DNA of 56,768 bases from an uncultured Saprospiraceae bacterium (GCA_938007965.1 CALLMH010000079.1:1-56768), one strand, 5' to 3'. Positions 36,114 through 46,231 are shown, counted from the stretch's first letter. Notes: generated from the sequence alone by a model not told the origin. Numbers and translations are program-made.

Positions 36114-37709
36114 ATGTCAATACCTAAGGAACCCAGGCAGCTGATGATTAACATCATGTACCTGGTACTAACGGCGCTGTTAGCCCTCAATGTTTCTGCA
36201 GAGATTTTCAATGCTTTTGAAATGGTAGATGGAGGACTAAAATCAGCAAATTCTGCTTTGGATGCTAGTAATAATGCACTTCCAGAAGCAATTAGAGAGC
36301 AAGCAAAAGCAAAAGCATCATTCAAAACATATGCGGATAGACTTGATGGTCTAAAAAGTACTTCAAAAGAAGGTACAGCATATATTGATGAAATTCTAAA
36401 TATCTTAATCGATGAGTCTGGTACTCCAGATGGTGTAGTAGATGATTTAGATTACGTAACTGTAGGTGCGCAAAATAAAAGAGAATTAAAAGGAAAGAAA
36501 AACTATGATGGTACAACTAGAATCATGGTTGATGCTGACAAAGGAACTGAGCTTCTAGAAAAAATGAAAGAACTTAAAACTAAGTTTTTGAGTTTTGTAG
36601 ATGAAGCTGATAGACCAGAAATAGCAAAAAACCTTCCTATTAATATCGATGAGGAGGCTTGGAAAAATTCTCCAAATGCTAAGAAGAATTGGGCGGATTT
36701 CACTTTTGGTCACATGCCATTAGGAGCTACAATGCCTATCTTCTCTAAATTCAAAAATGATATCAAAGCTTCTGAAGCTGAAATATTAGGATACCTATCA
36801 TCTAAAGTAGGTGTAGGTGGGGCTACAGTAGTACTGGACAAGTATACAGTAGTATCAGCACCAAAGAAATCTTACATCATCAAAGGTGAGAAATTCGAAA
36901 CTGATGTATTCTTATCTGCTTCTGCAGGTAAAGATTCTCAGACTGGATTATCTATCTCAGTAAACGGTCAGTCAATGAGACCTGATGCTGATGGTGTCGC
37001 TAAGTTTACAGAAACTGCATCATCTACAGGTATCAAAAAATACAATGCTGCCATTACAATCGTAGATCCAGTAACAGAAGAACGAAAAACATTTAAAAAA
37101 GAATTCGAATATGAGGTAGGAGAGAGATCTGTCGCTATATCGGCTTCTAAGATGAATGTGTTTTATGTGGGTGTTCCTAACCCTGTTGAAGTTTCTGCAG
37201 CTGGTGTACCATCTAACCAAGTAAAGGTGAGTATGAATGGTGGTGGTGGAACCATCAAAAAGAATGGTGACGGAACGTATACTGTTAATGTTACCACTCC
37301 TACAAAGAAGGGTGCAGATGCAAAGATAAACGTATCAGCTCCAGGTATGAATGCAAGTAAAGGCTTTAGAGTAAAAAGAATACCTGATCCAGTTCCTGTT
37401 GTAGGAGCTAAGAGTGGTGGAGTTATTTCTTCTGGAGAATTGAAAGGTGCTCCTGGTGTACTTCCTATTTTAAAAGGATTTGATTTTGATGCAAAATGTA
37501 AAATCAATGGTTTTAGAATGGTAAGAGTTGCTCCTCGAGCGGATGCAGAGATCGTGACTAATCAAGGAGGTAGATTTGGAGGAGAAGCTAAGGCTAAAAC
37601 TGGTAAAGCTAGGCCTGGTGATAGATTCTTCTTCGAGAACATCAAATGTACTTGTCCAGGGGATAAAGGTCCAAGAGATATCGGTACTATGTCATTCTTG
37701 GTTAGATAA
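36114..37709 (+). CDS. gldM: Gliding motility/T9SS motor protein GldM (PorM)
   Basis: The 531-residue product has one N-terminal transmembrane helix (about 13-28, INIMYLVLTALLALNV) preceded by the conserved MSIPKEPRQLM start. A long periplasmic part follows, with an alpha-helical domain and then beta domains D2-D4 (ITIVDPVTEERKTFKKEFEY, and the final GTMSFLV). It spans the periplasm as a twisted dimer rod that carries torque from GldL to the GldK/GldN ring. Length is normal (~515-530). Gaps are 54 bases to gldL and 33 to gldN, consistent with one transcript. Confidence 0.97.
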   Translation: MSIPKEPRQLMINIMYLVLTALLALNVSAEIFNAFEMVDGGLKSANSALDASNNALPEAIREQAKAKASFKTYADRLDGLKSTSKEGTAYIDEILNILIDESGTPDGVVDDLDYVTVGAQNKRELKGKKNYDGTTRIMVDADKGTELLEKMKELKTKFLSFVDEADRPEIAKNLPINIDEEAWKNSPNAKKNWADFTFGHMPLGATMPIFSKFKNDIKASEAEILGYLSSKVGVGGATVVLDKYTVVSAPKKSYIIKGEKFETDVFLSASAGKDSQTGLSISVNGQSMRPDADGVAKFTETASSTGIKKYNAAITIVDPVTEERKTFKKEFEYEVGERSVAISASKMNVFYVGVPNPVEVSAAGVPSNQVKVSMNGGGGTIKKNGDGTYTVNVTTPTKKGADAKINVSAPGMNASKGFRVKRIPDPVPVVGAKSGGVISSGELKGAPGVLPILKGFDFDAKCKINGFRMVRVAPRADAEIVTNQGGRFGGEAKAKTGKARPGDRFFFENIKCTCPGDKGPRDIGTMSFLVR

Positions 37710-37742
37710 TAAAAATAAGAGAACAATATAAATACATTCAAG

Positions 37743-38639
37743 ATGAATAATTTCTTAAAATATACATTTCTGTTTTCGTTTCTTCTAGGGACGATCGGTA
37801 TGAATGCTCAGACCAAGCTTGGTGCTGAAGACATCATTACAGAATCTAGTGAGCCTGCGGAGGATATCTACGTAGATGATATAGTAGCCAAAAGGATGAT
37901 TACTGAGAATAGAGTGCTTCAGTATGAGCCAATCAGAGAAGCTGATATTGCTTGGCAGAAGACGATCTACAGAGTAATAGAAACTAGAGAGAAAATGAAT
38001 CTAGCATTCAGAACTCCTGTAAAGCCTTTCTTTTCTATATTGAGAGATTTAGCTATGAATGGTGACATCACATTATTTAGACATGATGGAGTTGCACCTG
38101 ATTACAAGGAGCCTTTTAATGCTGCGGAGGTGGAGAATGCATTCTTCTCTACAGATACTACATCTACCATTGATTATGATACATATGAAGAGACCGTAGC
38201 GATCAATAAAAGTGAGGTATACTACGAAGATGTAAATAGATATAGATTAAAAGAAATTTGGTTTTTCGATGAAGAAGCATCGATGCTGAAGGTAAGGATT
38301 ATAGGTGTAGCACCTGTGATTGATGTAGTTGATCCAGAGACTGGTATTGTAAAGTACCCAGAGGTTTTATTCTGGATATACTATCCTACAGCAAGAGAGT
38401 TCTTGTCGAAGCATAGAGTGATCAATGATAATAATGACATGGCCCCTATGACTTGGGCAGATCTATTTGAATCAAGATTCTTCTCTAGTTACATCTATAA
38501 GATAACGAATGTATTAGATAAGAGGGTACAGGATAATTATTCTGCAACCGATGAAAGATCAGGCATCAATGCTCTTCTCGAATCAGAGCAGATTAAAGCT
38601 GAACTCTTCAATTTCGAACATGATCTTTGGGAATATTAA
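37743..38639 (+). CDS. gldN: Gliding motility/T9SS protein GldN (PorN)
   Basis: The 298-residue periplasmic protein has a signal peptide (ending GMNAQ) and the family's conserved central part: YVDDIVAKRMITENRVLQYE, ADIAWQKTIYRVIETREKMN and LKEIWFFDEEASMLKVRIIG. With GldK it forms the periplasmic ring attached to the outer membrane. It is the last gene of the T9SS block and is followed by a terminator. Confidence 0.97.
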   Translation: MNNFLKYTFLFSFLLGTIGMNAQTKLGAEDIITESSEPAEDIYVDDIVAKRMITENRVLQYEPIREADIAWQKTIYRVIETREKMNLAFRTPVKPFFSILRDLAMNGDITLFRHDGVAPDYKEPFNAAEVENAFFSTDTTSTIDYDTYEETVAINKSEVYYEDVNRYRLKEIWFFDEEASMLKVRIIGVAPVIDVVDPETGIVKYPEVLFWIYYPTAREFLSKHRVINDNNDMAPMTWADLFESRFFSSYIYKITNVLDKRVQDNYSATDERSGINALLESEQIKAELFNFEHDLWEY

Positions 38640-39010
38640 TATTTCTTAAAGAGTAAAATACATAAAGCCCATTCAATTAATTTTGAGTGGGCTTTTTGCT
38701 TTATCATCCTTTCCATCCATCACTTCAATTACCTACAATACTGAGTTCTCAGTACATTAGATTCGTGACACTCAATAAATAATAGTAAATAGTATCAATC
38801 CTGAAATTTTAACTGATCTGTTAATATTATATCAAAAGTGATTTTTTGATTTTACATTCTGTTGTCCTTTTCGTCTAATAACTACAATTCAATAAAGTAG
38901 ACCCATGAAGTTCGACAAACTAACAGACGAACTGAGAAAGTAAACGTGGCTTACCAAAGTATAAAATACGTAATCTAATAATCGAATAGTCAAACACAAA
39001 ATATACACAT
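38640..39010. other. Intergenic region after gldN, terminator only
   Basis: Apart from the gldN terminator (38664-38697), the 371 bases are AT-rich and show no supported gene. A 12-codon frame (ATG 38905 to TAA 38943) is too short to accept. The promoter of the lipoprotein gene at 39011 must be here, but I cannot place it. Confidence 0.5.
38664..38697 (+). terminator. Terminator of the gldKLMN operon
   Basis: AAAGCCCATTCA (38664-38675) pairs with TGAGTGGGCTTT (38684-38695) as a 12-bp stem with one G-T pair, followed by more T. Confidence 0.85.
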
Positions 39011-39553
39011 ATGAAATACTTCAAAATTCTTTCTTTTACGATATGTAGTGCAATTATTATGGCTTCTTGTAGTCCACAATTAAGCCCATTCACAGATAAT
39101 GTTTATGATGAGTTCGGTTCATCAGACAAAGCGTTATCTAAGGTGCAATTTTACTTATCGGGTGACATTGTACTGTATCGTGATTTCGGCGGTAAGAGAA
39201 CTTCCGTAGAAAATGGAACCATCAAAATAGTAGACGGCAGAAAAGTAGAGGAAGTGATATTCAAAAAGGGAACTCCAGGTATTTTTGTCTTTTCACCGAA
39301 AAGAGACAGAGTGGCTATAAGTTTTGAGGCCGAAGATGATAAATTTCTAATGTTTGGTCCAAATCAAAAGGCAGGCGGTAGATTCGTATTGCTTGCTAAG
39401 GAGTGGAAGAGAAACAGGGGCAAGGTGACCTATGCAGGCGAAACGTGGAATACCTCCAGCGAAAGTGCATACGCTAACTTACTAGTTGATCTTGATAAAG
39501 CAAGAAAGACCAAGTATAAGAAGACCGTCGTTTCAGGTCGAAAAATTAGGTAG
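39011..39553 (+). CDS. Hypothetical lipoprotein
   Basis: I do not recognise the family. The 180-residue product has a lipoprotein signal with lipobox MASC (Cys20) and a single beta-rich domain: KVQFYLSGDIVLYRDFGG, RDRVAISFEAEDDKFLMFGP and WKRNRGKVTYAGETW. It ends in a basic stretch (KARKTKYKKTVVSGRKIR). It is likely periplasmic and membrane-anchored. It follows the T9SS operon but is separated from it by a strong terminator and 371 bases, so a link to secretion is not shown. It converges with the glycosylase gene with only 17 bases between the ends. Confidence 0.8.
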   Translation: MKYFKILSFTICSAIIMASCSPQLSPFTDNVYDEFGSSDKALSKVQFYLSGDIVLYRDFGGKRTSVENGTIKIVDGRKVEEVIFKKGTPGIFVFSPKRDRVAISFEAEDDKFLMFGPNQKAGGRFVLLAKEWKRNRGKVTYAGETWNTSSESAYANLLVDLDKARKTKYKKTVVSGRKIR

Positions 39554-39570
39554 TTTCCAATTAGTATTAT

Positions 39571-40188
39571 TTATCGCTGTACATCCTTGATGGCCCATAA
39601 ATATAGGCATGCCACAGTCCGATGTGGCTGCCATTTCTTAGAGAGAGATTCCATTTTCGCATAGAGTTCTTTCTTTTCTTCTTTCAGTTTATATATCTCA
39701 ATCATACCTTGTTGTATACCAAGATCAAGCACAGGAAATATATCAGGCCGTTGGAGGACGAACATTAAGATCATTTGCACAGTCCATTTTCCAACTCCTT
39801 TTATATCAGTGAGTAAGCTTATAATCTCTTCGTCTGATAGTTTACTCCAGTCCTTTTCGAATAGGTTATTATCTTGAAAATATATTGCTACATTTCTGAT
39901 GTACTTAGTTTTCTGTCTAGATATGCCAGCACTTCTCAATGTGATATCATCAAATGTCAACAGTTCGGCTGCATGAGGGTAATCAGATTCGAATAGATCG
40001 AGGAATCTTCCATGTATCGTTGCGGCTGCCTTGACACTCAACTGCTGTGAGATGATAGAACTGATAAGACCAGAATAGATATCACCAGATGGAGTTCTTT
40101 TTGGTAGACGTATGTTGTCTAGATATGGCTTGAACATTTTATCTTGGGATAGATGTTCGTATGCTCCTATGAAATCTATATTATACAA
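39571..40188 (-). CDS. DNA-3-methyladenine glycosylase II (AlkA-like, HhH-GPD)
   Basis: The 205-residue base-excision repair enzyme has the helix-hairpin-helix DNA-binding motif (IKGVGKWTVQMILMFVLQRP, 129-148) and the catalytic aspartate, Asp155, in FPVLDLGIQQ. The N-terminal SGLISSIISQQLSVKAAATI segment is typical of the AlkA branch. It lacks the N-terminal extra domain of E. coli AlkA, as do many short bacterial members. It removes alkylated purines in the cytoplasm. It starts 2 bases after the stop of the OsmC gene, so the two are certainly co-transcribed. Confidence 0.93.
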   Translation of the reverse strand: MYNIDFIGAYEHLSQDKMFKPYLDNIRLPKRTPSGDIYSGLISSIISQQLSVKAAATIHGRFLDLFESDYPHAAELLTFDDITLRSAGISRQKTKYIRNVAIYFQDNNLFEKDWSKLSDEEIISLLTDIKGVGKWTVQMILMFVLQRPDIFPVLDLGIQQGMIEIYKLKEEKKELYAKMESLSKKWQPHRTVACLYLWAIKDVQR

Positions 40189-40190
40189 AG

Positions 40191-40595
40191 TTATCCTGTT
40201 ATTATTTCATGCGAATGACTCATTTTGACACCAGCGGAGAGCATGATGGATACAGAGCAGTATTTATCCATGGACATTTCAACTGCTTTCTTAGCTTTTT
40301 CTGGTTTTATACTACCGTAGATTTTGTAATGTAGGTGTATATCTGAAAATATTGATGGGACGTCATCCACTCGTGTACCTTTGACTTCTACTTCTATTTT
40401 GTCAAATGGTTGTCTCATTTTTTCTAAGAATATTTCTATATCTATCGAACTGCATGCGGCAGCTGCCATGAGTACTGATTCCATAGGGGACACTGATTCT
40501 TTGTTGCCACTAAATTGTACAGATTGCCCTCTTTCGTTTGTTCCTTTATAGTTGAGTGAACCGTGGATGGATTCTAGTTTTATATTCATTTTCAT
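40191..40595 (-). CDS. OsmC family protein
   Basis: The 134-residue OsmC/Ohr-fold protein has the two conserved cysteines, Cys48 (AAAACSSIDIEIFLEKM) and Cys113 (KYCSVSIML). Members are thiol peroxidases for organic hydroperoxides or related stress proteins; this short form is closest to the YhfA branch, whose substrate is not defined. It is cytoplasmic. Co-transcription with the AlkA-like glycosylase (2-base gap) suggests a small oxidative/alkylation stress operon, an inference from context. Confidence 0.9.
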   Translation of the reverse strand: MKMNIKLESIHGSLNYKGTNERGQSVQFSGNKESVSPMESVLMAAAACSSIDIEIFLEKMRQPFDKIEVEVKGTRVDDVPSIFSDIHLHYKIYGSIKPEKAKKAVEMSMDKYCSVSIMLSAGVKMSHSHEIITG

Positions 40596-40773
40596 AATTT
40601 TTCACAAACTATATATTATTTCTTAATTCTCGTCATATGATCTTGCAGTAATTATAAATTAGCAAACTGATAAACAATTTGAAAGCGCTATTATTTCTAT
40701 TTGGAGCGTGGGAATTAGATAGTAGCCCGTGAATCCTTACATTTACATTTTATCAGTACACAGTACAATCTGA

Positions 40774-43614
40774 ATGGCAGCACTAACAACGGCAGAGAAA
40801 AAAGCAAGAAAGAAGGAAATTAATGAATTGAGAAAGTACATTCATATCAAGGGTGCCAACTCAAATAATCTAAATAATATAGAGCTTAAGATTCCTAAGA
40901 ATGAATTGGTCGTCGTCACAGGTCTCTCTGGATCAGGGAAGTCTTCCTTGATCATGGATACTCTATATGCAGAGGGGCAGAGAAGGTATGTGGAGTCGCT
41001 GTCATCATACGCTCGCCAGTTTCTTAGTCGGATGAAAAAACCCGACGTAGAGTATATCAAAGGTATATGTCCTGCAATTGCAATCGAGCAGAAAGTATCA
41101 TCGAGCAATGCACGGTCTACAGTGGGATCTCTGACTGAGATATACGATTATCTTAGATTATTATACGCAAGAATAGGAAAAACTTACTCTCCAATTTCTG
41201 GAGAACTCGTCAAAAAACATGAAGTTTCGGATGTTACAGACTTCATATTCAAGCATGAGACGGGTACTAAGATAATACTTAGTATCCCGCTTCAGAAAAA
41301 ATATGAAAGGACACTATCGCAGGATCTATCACTACTTGTACAGAAGGGTTTTACTAGAATCAAAGTAAATGGGGCTCTGGAATATATTGAGGAATTTCTA
41401 GAATCGAAAAATAAAGATTTAGATCGACAAACGGCAGAAGTAATCAATAAATATAGAATACTTATTGACAGATTCGTCGTCAATGATGATGAAGAGAACC
41501 GTAAGAGAATATCGGATTCCGTGCTTACCGCATTCCAAGATAGCGAAGGGGAATGTGAGGTTGAGATCTTAGGTGGTGAGACAGAAATGTTCAACAATCG
41601 ATTTGAGATGGACGATATGATTTTCTTAGAGCCCACTCATCAGTTGTTTAATTATAATAATCCTTACGGTGCATGTCCGAAGTGTGAAGGATATGGACGG
41701 GTACTAGGCATAGATCCTGACAAGGTAATACCGGATGACAACAAGTCGATATATGATGATGCAGTAGCTCCATGGCGCGGTGAGAAGAGTAGTGTTTGGA
41801 AAGATCGTTTGGTCAATGCAGCACATAACTTCGACTTCCCTGTGCATCGACCGATAAAAGATTTGACAAAGACGCAAAAGAAACTCCTCTGGAAAGGAAA
41901 TAAGTGGTTCGAGGGTATTGATAGCTTTTTCGCGGATCTGCAGGAGAAAACGTATAAAATCCAAAATAGAATCATCCTAGCAAGATTCAGAGGAAAGACT
42001 GATTGTCCAGAGTGCGAAGGAGGTCGATTGCGAAAAGAAGCAACTTATGTAAAAGTAGATGGCAAAGATGTTACTGAACTCATCGATCTTCCTTTGGATC
42101 AGTTGAAATCGTTTTTCGATACGGTCAACCTATCAGAACATGATCAACAAATAGCGAGTCGTATTTTATTAGAGGTAAACAATAGACTACAGGTGATGAA
42201 TGATGTAGGTCTTTCTTATTTATCTCTTGACAGACAAGCTTCTACATTGAGTGGTGGTGAGACCCAAAGGATTAATCTAACTAGAACATTAGGCAGTAAC
42301 CTTACGAACTCTCTATATATTCTCGACGAACCAAGTGTGGGACTACATCCAAAGGATACCGAAAAACTTGTAGGAGTACTAAAAAAACTAAAAGCACTAG
42401 GAAATACGGTCGTAGTGATAGAGCACGAAGAAGAGGTGATAAAAAGTGCAGACTCTATCGTAGATATAGGACCCAAGGCAGGTATATATGGAGGTGATCT
42501 TGTCTATGCGGGGAGTTATGAAAATTTCATTAATGGTAAAATAAAAAGTCTAACAGCAGACTATCTAGTTGGAAATAAGGAGATAGAAGTCCCTAAGAAA
42601 AGAAGAAAAGGGGTAAATAAAATAAATATACTAGGCGCAGGGATGCACAATCTGAAAGATATAGATGTGACTTTTCCATTGAATACTTTCACTGTAGTGA
42701 GCGGCGTGTCTGGATCTGGAAAGACTACGTTGATCAAGAGCATATTGTATCCTGCACTGAAAAAACACTTGGGTGATCCTATACCATTGTCCCCTGGTAA
42801 GCATCAAAAAATGACAGGTGATTTATCTGCTTACACACAAGTAGAGCTAGTCAGTCAGAATCCACTAGGCAAAAGTAGTCGATCTAATCCTGTCACCTAC
42901 GTCAAGGCCTATGACAGCATCCGAAAACTATACGCTAATCAACAATTATCAAAAATCAAAGGCTTCCAGCCTAAGCACTTCTCGTTTAATGTAGAAGGTG
43001 GACGATGTGAAACCTGCAAAGGTGAAGGAGAGATTACTGTGGAGATGCAATTCTTATCCGACGTCAGACTTACATGTGATGAGTGCAATGGTATGAAATT
43101 CAAAGATGAAGTTCTGGATGTAAGATACAAGGGGAAGAATATTTATGACGTCTTAGAACTTAGTATAGATGAAGCCATGGAGTTCTTTGATGATAAGAGT
43201 GATATCATTACCAAAATAAGGCCGCTATTTGATGTTGGGTTAGGCTATGTGAAACTAGGACAGCCGAGCAGTACACTATCAGGAGGTGAAGCGCAGAGGG
43301 TAAAGTTAGCTTCTTTCTTAGGCAGAGAAAATAGTCGGGAAAAGATCTTCTTCATATTCGATGAGCCGACGACAGGATTGCACTTTCATGATATATTGAA
43401 GCTGATGGATGCGATGAATGCGCTGGTAGAAAATGGACATACCGTGCTAGTAGTAGAACATAATATTGACGTAATCAAATGTGCCGATTGGTTGATTGAC
43501 CTTGGACCTACTGGTGGAATAATGGGAGGTAACCTCCTCTACCAAGGTGTGCCAGAAGGAATCGTGAAAGTTAAAGAATCTTTTACTGGACAGTTCTTAA
43601 AAGACAAGCTGTAG
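40774..43614 (+). CDS. uvrA: Excinuclease ABC subunit A
   Basis: The 946-residue product is a normal-length UvrA, the damage-sensing ATPase of nucleotide excision repair. Two ABC ATPase modules are complete: Walker A GLSGSGKSSL and GVSGSGKTTL, signature LSGGETQRI and LSGGEAQRV, and Walker B LYILDEPS and FIFDEPTTGLH. Zinc-finger cysteine pairs are visible (CPKCEGYGR with CPECEGGRL; CETCKGEGE with CDECNG). It works with UvrB and UvrC in the cytoplasm, neither of which is in the window. It is divergent from the OsmC-AlkA pair, so three DNA-protection genes lie together. Confidence 0.98.
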   Translation: MAALTTAEKKARKKEINELRKYIHIKGANSNNLNNIELKIPKNELVVVTGLSGSGKSSLIMDTLYAEGQRRYVESLSSYARQFLSRMKKPDVEYIKGICPAIAIEQKVSSSNARSTVGSLTEIYDYLRLLYARIGKTYSPISGELVKKHEVSDVTDFIFKHETGTKIILSIPLQKKYERTLSQDLSLLVQKGFTRIKVNGALEYIEEFLESKNKDLDRQTAEVINKYRILIDRFVVNDDEENRKRISDSVLTAFQDSEGECEVEILGGETEMFNNRFEMDDMIFLEPTHQLFNYNNPYGACPKCEGYGRVLGIDPDKVIPDDNKSIYDDAVAPWRGEKSSVWKDRLVNAAHNFDFPVHRPIKDLTKTQKKLLWKGNKWFEGIDSFFADLQEKTYKIQNRIILARFRGKTDCPECEGGRLRKEATYVKVDGKDVTELIDLPLDQLKSFFDTVNLSEHDQQIASRILLEVNNRLQVMNDVGLSYLSLDRQASTLSGGETQRINLTRTLGSNLTNSLYILDEPSVGLHPKDTEKLVGVLKKLKALGNTVVVIEHEEEVIKSADSIVDIGPKAGIYGGDLVYAGSYENFINGKIKSLTADYLVGNKEIEVPKKRRKGVNKINILGAGMHNLKDIDVTFPLNTFTVVSGVSGSGKTTLIKSILYPALKKHLGDPIPLSPGKHQKMTGDLSAYTQVELVSQNPLGKSSRSNPVTYVKAYDSIRKLYANQQLSKIKGFQPKHFSFNVEGGRCETCKGEGEITVEMQFLSDVRLTCDECNGMKFKDEVLDVRYKGKNIYDVLELSIDEAMEFFDDKSDIITKIRPLFDVGLGYVKLGQPSSTLSGGEAQRVKLASFLGRENSREKIFFIFDEPTTGLHFHDILKLMDAMNALVENGHTVLVVEHNIDVIKCADWLIDLGPTGGIMGGNLLYQGVPEGIVKVKESFTGQFLKDKL

Positions 43615-43683
43615 CCTGATTACAAAAAATAAATAAGGTCGTCAAATTTTAAACATTAGAACTACCCAGCGATGTTAAGAGGT

Positions 43684-43710
43684 AATGGCACTTTCTGAAT
43701 TCTGCCATTT
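43684..43710 (+). terminator. Possible uvrA terminator
   Basis: AATGGCA (43684-43690) pairs with TGCCATT (43703-43709) around a 12-base loop and is followed by only a few T. It is weaker than the other terminators here. The spacer that contains it (43615-43781) may also hold a decayed third copy of the dispersed repeat. Confidence 0.4.
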
Positions 43711-43781
43711 TATAAAGTTGCTGCAAGAAGTTAATTTGGCCTTAGTCAGTGTTTTACAGATATCCCTATTCCGAAACATCC

Positions 43782-46100
43782 CTAATTTACAATCATGATC
43801 TTAGTGACGAAACTATCAGGCGTGTCGAAAGAAGCCGTGCCTGTGCTGAACACAAAGTAGACACCAGACTGTGCCTTCCTTCCTGTGTAGTCTTTTCCAT
43901 CCCATATGGCCTGACCTCCTAAGGCAGTGGTTTCGAATACAAGCTTTCCATTGAGATCTGTAATTTTGACATTGGCATCTCGTGCAAGACCTTTAATAGC
44001 GATCGGTCCATTATATTCTGGTCTTACCGGATTGGGATATGCATATACTTGCCTTGCGTGGATTCTTGTAGAACCTAGTGTCTGAGTCCTATAGCTCTGC
44101 ATTCCTTTATTGGTAGAGATATACATGATTCCTGTATCCCCATCATACTCGAAAGCATTGATGATATTATCAAATAAGGGAGAATTATCTACATTGAACT
44201 GTGCCTCTAGTGTCTCGCCATCTGGAGATTGCACGAAGATCCCATTTCTAGAACCGAACCATTTTCTATTCGCTCCATCAAAAGCGATCGCTCTTATATC
44301 TTCGGTTTCCAATAAGAAAGCAGCGATACTATCCTGAAGTACTTTTCGACGATTTCCAAGACTACCACCTTCGAATAATGCAGGACTACTGTCGAAGATC
44401 ACAGGGCCTTCATTAGTACCAACCCATACTTCACCATCTAGATCCACGGCTACAGTGTTTACACTTGAGGTTTGTATTTCACTATTGGATCTATTGATGA
44501 ATACAGATTGATCATCATTGGGGTCTTCTAGTGTTCCATTGCTGTTATGCACTACGACTCCTCCGCTAGCATTTGTAAGTACAGACCATGTATATCCGTT
44601 TTGATCTACTACGACTTTGGCCAGTTGATTATCCCCAGCAGGATCGAATGCATGAAAGTTTCCCTCAGGTGTATAAGCAATCAAAGGTGTCGTTGCTCCA
44701 AAGTTATTGATCCAGAGCACTTCGTTATTGTCAAATGCTAGACCTGAGATTCTCTCTCTATTGGAATCACCTACCGTACCACTTATCGGACTATTATTTT
44801 CTTTATAGACTTGGGCCTCTTGTGTTTTTGGATTAAACTCTAACAATCCCTCATAGTAGGAAGCTACATAGACCCTGTCATTGCTAGGGTGTGGTTCTAT
44901 TTGGAAGATATTGATAAATTCAAGTGGATCAGTAGCAGGAATAGATTCTTTTCTATACGTAGTCCATATACCATCTTCAAGAATATAGAAGCCCTCTCTG
45001 TTGGCCAGTGGGGTATAGTTATCCTGAACTCCACCAGACGCCGCATAGAGAATTCCATCTTTTATTGCTATGTCTGATACTTCTTCCTGAGCGGGACTAT
45101 TTGTTCTGGTATAATTGCATGGACTAGAATCACTCTCCGCCCATCGTATATTAGAAAATTCATCTGCGTACCATATTCTACCTTGTTCGTCTTCTATGGA
45201 GTATAAGGTCCTGTTGGCACATATATTATCGATTGTCTTTTGATTATTATTTTCGTCTATAAATATGGCTTTCCCTATATTACCCGACTGCACGCCTACG
45301 ATCAGCTGTGTCTGACCTAGTGAGAGATATTTGATGTCGTGCGATTCGAATCCTACAATAGGCTGATTTATAAACTGTCCATCCTCTTCTTCGCGGTACA
45401 GTTGATTCTCGATGTTTGCGTATAATTTGTCATTGTATGCTTCTACATGAGCACACGAATATGCAATTGGTAATCCATTTTGACTACCCAATACAGACCA
45501 ACTTGAGAAATCAGCAATATTATTATTCGTTTCCAGATTTACATAGTAGATGCCATCATTTGTAGCGGCATAAAGTATATTGCCAATAGAAGTAATGTCA
45601 TTCACACTAATATCAGTAAATACTGTCGAAGAGAATTCTAATCTTGCTAGGTTCAATTCTATAACTCCGAAAGCGGTACCAAAGAACACCTTATCTTCAT
45701 CCAGTACGTGGATGTCATTGATAGATCTATCGCCAGTGAGTATCTGATTATTCTTGACATCAGAGATATTTATGACCTCACCGTCTTCGATGATGTCTAT
45801 GTTACTGTTATTATAGACTACGATCAATTGATTGGAAAATTTGTTGTATTTTATTCGTTTGATTCCTACATCAGTGAGGCCGTCTATCTTAGAGAAGAAT
45901 GTAAAATCAGTCACGTCAGATTTATCTATGCTAAATAAAGACAACTCTGTAGAATAGTAGATTTTATCTTCGCTTTGCGTTACCCATCTTCCATCATTAT
46001 AAGGGAGAAAAGATCTCCATTCTCCTATCTTCTGATCTAATTGGCAATGTGAATTACAGATAAAAAGGATAGAAGTAAAAATACAGATTATAAAACGCAT
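43782..46100 (-). CDS. porZ: PorZ-like beta-propeller T9SS protein
   Basis: The 772-residue product has a signal peptide (ending NSHCQ) and then two seven-bladed two-component-regulator-type propellers (DGLTDVGIKRIKYN, NDITSIGNILYAATNDGIYY, NTVAVDLDGEVWVGTNEG, IRAIAFDGANRKWFGSRNG). A C-terminal T9SS sorting domain follows (YAYPNPVRPEYNGPIAIKGL). This is the PorZ arrangement: in P. gingivalis PorZ sits on the surface with PorU, PorV and PorQ and helps to attach cargo to anionic LPS. The YAYPNPVRPEYNGPI segment is typical. It is 131 bases downstream of pbpC on the same strand and may share its transcript. Confidence 0.9.
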   Translation of the reverse strand: MRFIICIFTSILFICNSHCQLDQKIGEWRSFLPYNDGRWVTQSEDKIYYSTELSLFSIDKSDVTDFTFFSKIDGLTDVGIKRIKYNKFSNQLIVVYNNSNIDIIEDGEVINISDVKNNQILTGDRSINDIHVLDEDKVFFGTAFGVIELNLARLEFSSTVFTDISVNDITSIGNILYAATNDGIYYVNLETNNNIADFSSWSVLGSQNGLPIAYSCAHVEAYNDKLYANIENQLYREEEDGQFINQPIVGFESHDIKYLSLGQTQLIVGVQSGNIGKAIFIDENNNQKTIDNICANRTLYSIEDEQGRIWYADEFSNIRWAESDSSPCNYTRTNSPAQEEVSDIAIKDGILYAASGGVQDNYTPLANREGFYILEDGIWTTYRKESIPATDPLEFINIFQIEPHPSNDRVYVASYYEGLLEFNPKTQEAQVYKENNSPISGTVGDSNRERISGLAFDNNEVLWINNFGATTPLIAYTPEGNFHAFDPAGDNQLAKVVVDQNGYTWSVLTNASGGVVVHNSNGTLEDPNDDQSVFINRSNSEIQTSSVNTVAVDLDGEVWVGTNEGPVIFDSSPALFEGGSLGNRRKVLQDSIAAFLLETEDIRAIAFDGANRKWFGSRNGIFVQSPDGETLEAQFNVDNSPLFDNIINAFEYDGDTGIMYISTNKGMQSYRTQTLGSTRIHARQVYAYPNPVRPEYNGPIAIKGLARDANVKITDLNGKLVFETTALGGQAIWDGKDYTGRKAQSGVYFVFSTGTASFDTPDSFVTKIMIVN

Positions 46101-46231
46101 ATGAATTGTCAGTTTGAAAAGTAAAACGCTTTTAAAAACTTAAAAGTATGATCCGCTAAGACAAAATCATAACATGTAGCATAAAATATCTACAAACAAT
46201 ATCGAAGGTATTAATTGCGAAAGATTAAGGA

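Noticed and set aside
38905-38943. 12-codon frame after gldN (MKFDKLTDELRK)
   Set aside because: Too short to support; no upstream signal.
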